DNA of 7,541 nucleotides, taken from Prosthecobacter sp. Lineage in GTDB: Bacteria; Verrucomicrobiota; Verrucomicrobiia; Verrucomicrobiales; Verrucomicrobiaceae. The position numbers and the translations under genes are program-made. Of the stretch, positions 6,702 through 7,541 are shown one piece after another; position 1 is the first letter of the stretch; the number at the start of each line of letters is the position of its first letter. The notes below the pieces were generated by a model that had not been told where the DNA came from, ran no database searches, and saw only the letters and a program-made list of their open reading frames with translations. Location of the stretch: assembly GCA_025869455.1 (NCBI GenBank), contig JAOZVT010000627.1:1-7541 (forward strand), read 5' to 3'.

Positions 6702-6717
6702 TCCCGAAGTTCGGGAT
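6701..6717. terminator. Perfect inverted repeat between convergent genes, possible bidirectional terminator
   Basis: ATCCCGAAGTTCGGGAT is a perfect 8-bp inverted repeat around a single central base. As RNA it would form a 6-bp stem (AUCCCG/CGGGAU) with a 5-base loop. It begins on the last base of the dehydrogenase stop codon and ends 3 bases before the stop codon of the opposing gene. There is no clean T-run on either side, so it is a weak intrinsic terminator at best, but its placement in the 18-bp convergent gap supports the role. Confidence 0.55.
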
Positions 6718-6719
6718 AA

Positions 6720-7541
6720 TCAGACGAGTTCACCCACCATCAAGCGCCGAGCCTGTTCCACCCAGCGCTCGCGCTCGATGCGATCTTTAAAGGCCAAACG
6801 ACGGGAGTATTCACGCACCTGGGTATGATTCCAGGCGGCAATTTGCTGGAGTTTATACACGCCTAATTCCTGAAGTCTGTTTTGCAAAGCGGGGGAGATG
6901 CCCTCCACCCGAGTCAAATCATCCGGGTCTGCCGGAGACTCTTTGAAAATGATGCCCAAGGCCGGATCGTTTTCAGGAATGACCGAAGGAGGAGCGGCTG
7001 CTTCAGTCGTCTTTACGGCCGTTGTCGGTGCAATGATGAAACTGAGGGTCGAAGGATGTGGAGGCTCCTCAGGAGCAGCATCTTCAGTGGCCGTAGGTTC
7101 AGAAACGTCATCTTCCAAAAGGAAGGAAAAAGGCTCCACCGAGTCTTCTGGAGGCACCTCTTTTTTCACGGGTGGCAGCGGATTCGGCAACGGCAGCTTA
7201 GGTTTGATTGGAGGCGTTTTGATCTTCTCTGGAACTGCGTCTTCGATCAGCAATGGCTCTGGAAGAAACGGCACGGAAGGGATGGCCGGAGGAAACTCAG
7301 CCAATGGAGGAGATAGATCCACCAAAGGAGCCTTCACAGGAGAAGCCGCACGCTCTGGGAAAATATCTTTAACGGAAGGCAGCACCTCTGTCAGCAAGGT
7401 GGCAGGCGGGGCACTCAAAGCTGCCGTTGCCGGACGGACCGCACGCTCCGCCAGCTTGCGCTTCAAGTCCGCCAATTCTTCCCTCATGCTGTCCCCCTCC
7501 TCCCGAAGACGAAGATTTTGCCGGCGATGCCTTCCCCAGAC
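6720..7541 (-). CDS. Helix-hairpin-helix domain protein with coiled coil and Pro-rich linker; N-terminus probably beyond the window
   Basis: The frame is open from the right edge to TGA at 6720-6722, 273 visible residues. The first visible residues (VWGRHRRQNLRLREE) look like a basic stop-transfer segment leading into a charged coiled coil (SMREELADLKRKLAERA), so a membrane anchor may lie just outside the window. Alternatively translation starts at ATG 7487, which has AGGAGG at 7501-7496 with 8-base spacing; that gives 255 residues. A long Pro/Glu/Ala-rich, probably disordered linker follows. The last 65 or so residues (DDLTRVEGISPALQNRLQELGV to ERERWVEQARRL) match the helix-hairpin-helix domain found at the ends of many bacterial proteins of unknown role, some fused to ribosomal or NADH dehydrogenase subunits. 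Such domains often contact DNA, but binding here is not shown. It is convergent with the dehydrogenase gene. Confidence 0.8.
   Translation of the reverse strand, partial: VWGRHRRQNLRLREEGDSMREELADLKRKLAERAVRPATAALSAPPATLLTEVLPSVKDIFPERAASPVKAPLVDLSPPLAEFPPAIPSVPFLPEPLLIEDAVPEKIKTPPIKPKLPLPNPLPPVKKEVPPEDSVEPFSFLLEDDVSEPTATEDAAPEEPPHPSTLSFIIAPTTAVKTTEAAAPPSVIPENDPALGIIFKESPADPDDLTRVEGISPALQNRLQELGVYKLQQIAAWNHTQVREYSRRLAFKDRIERERWVEQARRLMVGELV

Noticed and set aside
1..7541. tRNA, rRNA, insertion sequence or transposase
   Set aside because: No cloverleaf-like segment, ribosomal sequence, transposase motif or paired terminal inverted repeats were seen on either strand by eye.

Overview
The window looks like chromosomal DNA from a Verrucomicrobiota-type bacterium (PVC superphylum; Prosthecobacter or Verrucomicrobium relatives fit). 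The main reason is a 1,205-residue secreted fusion protein with a PVC-type dehydrogenase beta-propeller and a C-terminal CxxCH cytochrome c, an architecture largely confined to Planctomycetes and Verrucomicrobia. Ribosome-binding sites are weak or absent on the large genes. The assignment rests on family knowledge, not on a database search.

Layout. (1) Bases 1-2468, minus strand: the first 822 residues of a very large exported surface protein, cut by the left edge. It has a signal peptide, two closely related DUF3494 ice-binding-like domains, an SdrD_B-like calcium-binding domain that appears to be split by the second ice-binding domain, and 72-residue FIVAR-like repeats that run out of the window. 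The frame is open throughout and gives exactly 822 codons plus 2 bases. (2) Bases 2469-2690: a strongly AT-rich island holding the leader of the adhesin gene and a consensus-like sigma70 promoter pointing rightward. (3) Bases 2552-3067, minus strand: a possible small single-span membrane protein whose tail lies in the AT-rich island. (4) Bases 3084-6701, plus strand: signal peptide, DUF1080 (3-keto-disaccharide hydrolase / LamG-like), degenerate SGNH-like domain, PVC-type dehydrogenase propeller, helical repeats and cytochrome c. (5) Bases 6701-6717: a palindrome between convergent genes. (6) Bases 6720-7541, minus strand: a protein with a coiled coil, a Pro/Glu-rich linker and a C-terminal helix-hairpin-helix domain, probably cut at its N-terminus by the right edge.

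The genes do not form an obvious operon. The adhesin and the dehydrogenase are divergently oriented and both exported: one probably for surface attachment or ice/polysaccharide contact, the other for periplasmic attack on and oxidation of sugars, with electrons passed to a heme. A shared role in using particulate carbohydrate is possible but is inference. The most unusual feature is the apparent insertion of one ice-binding domain inside a calcium-binding beta-sandwich domain.
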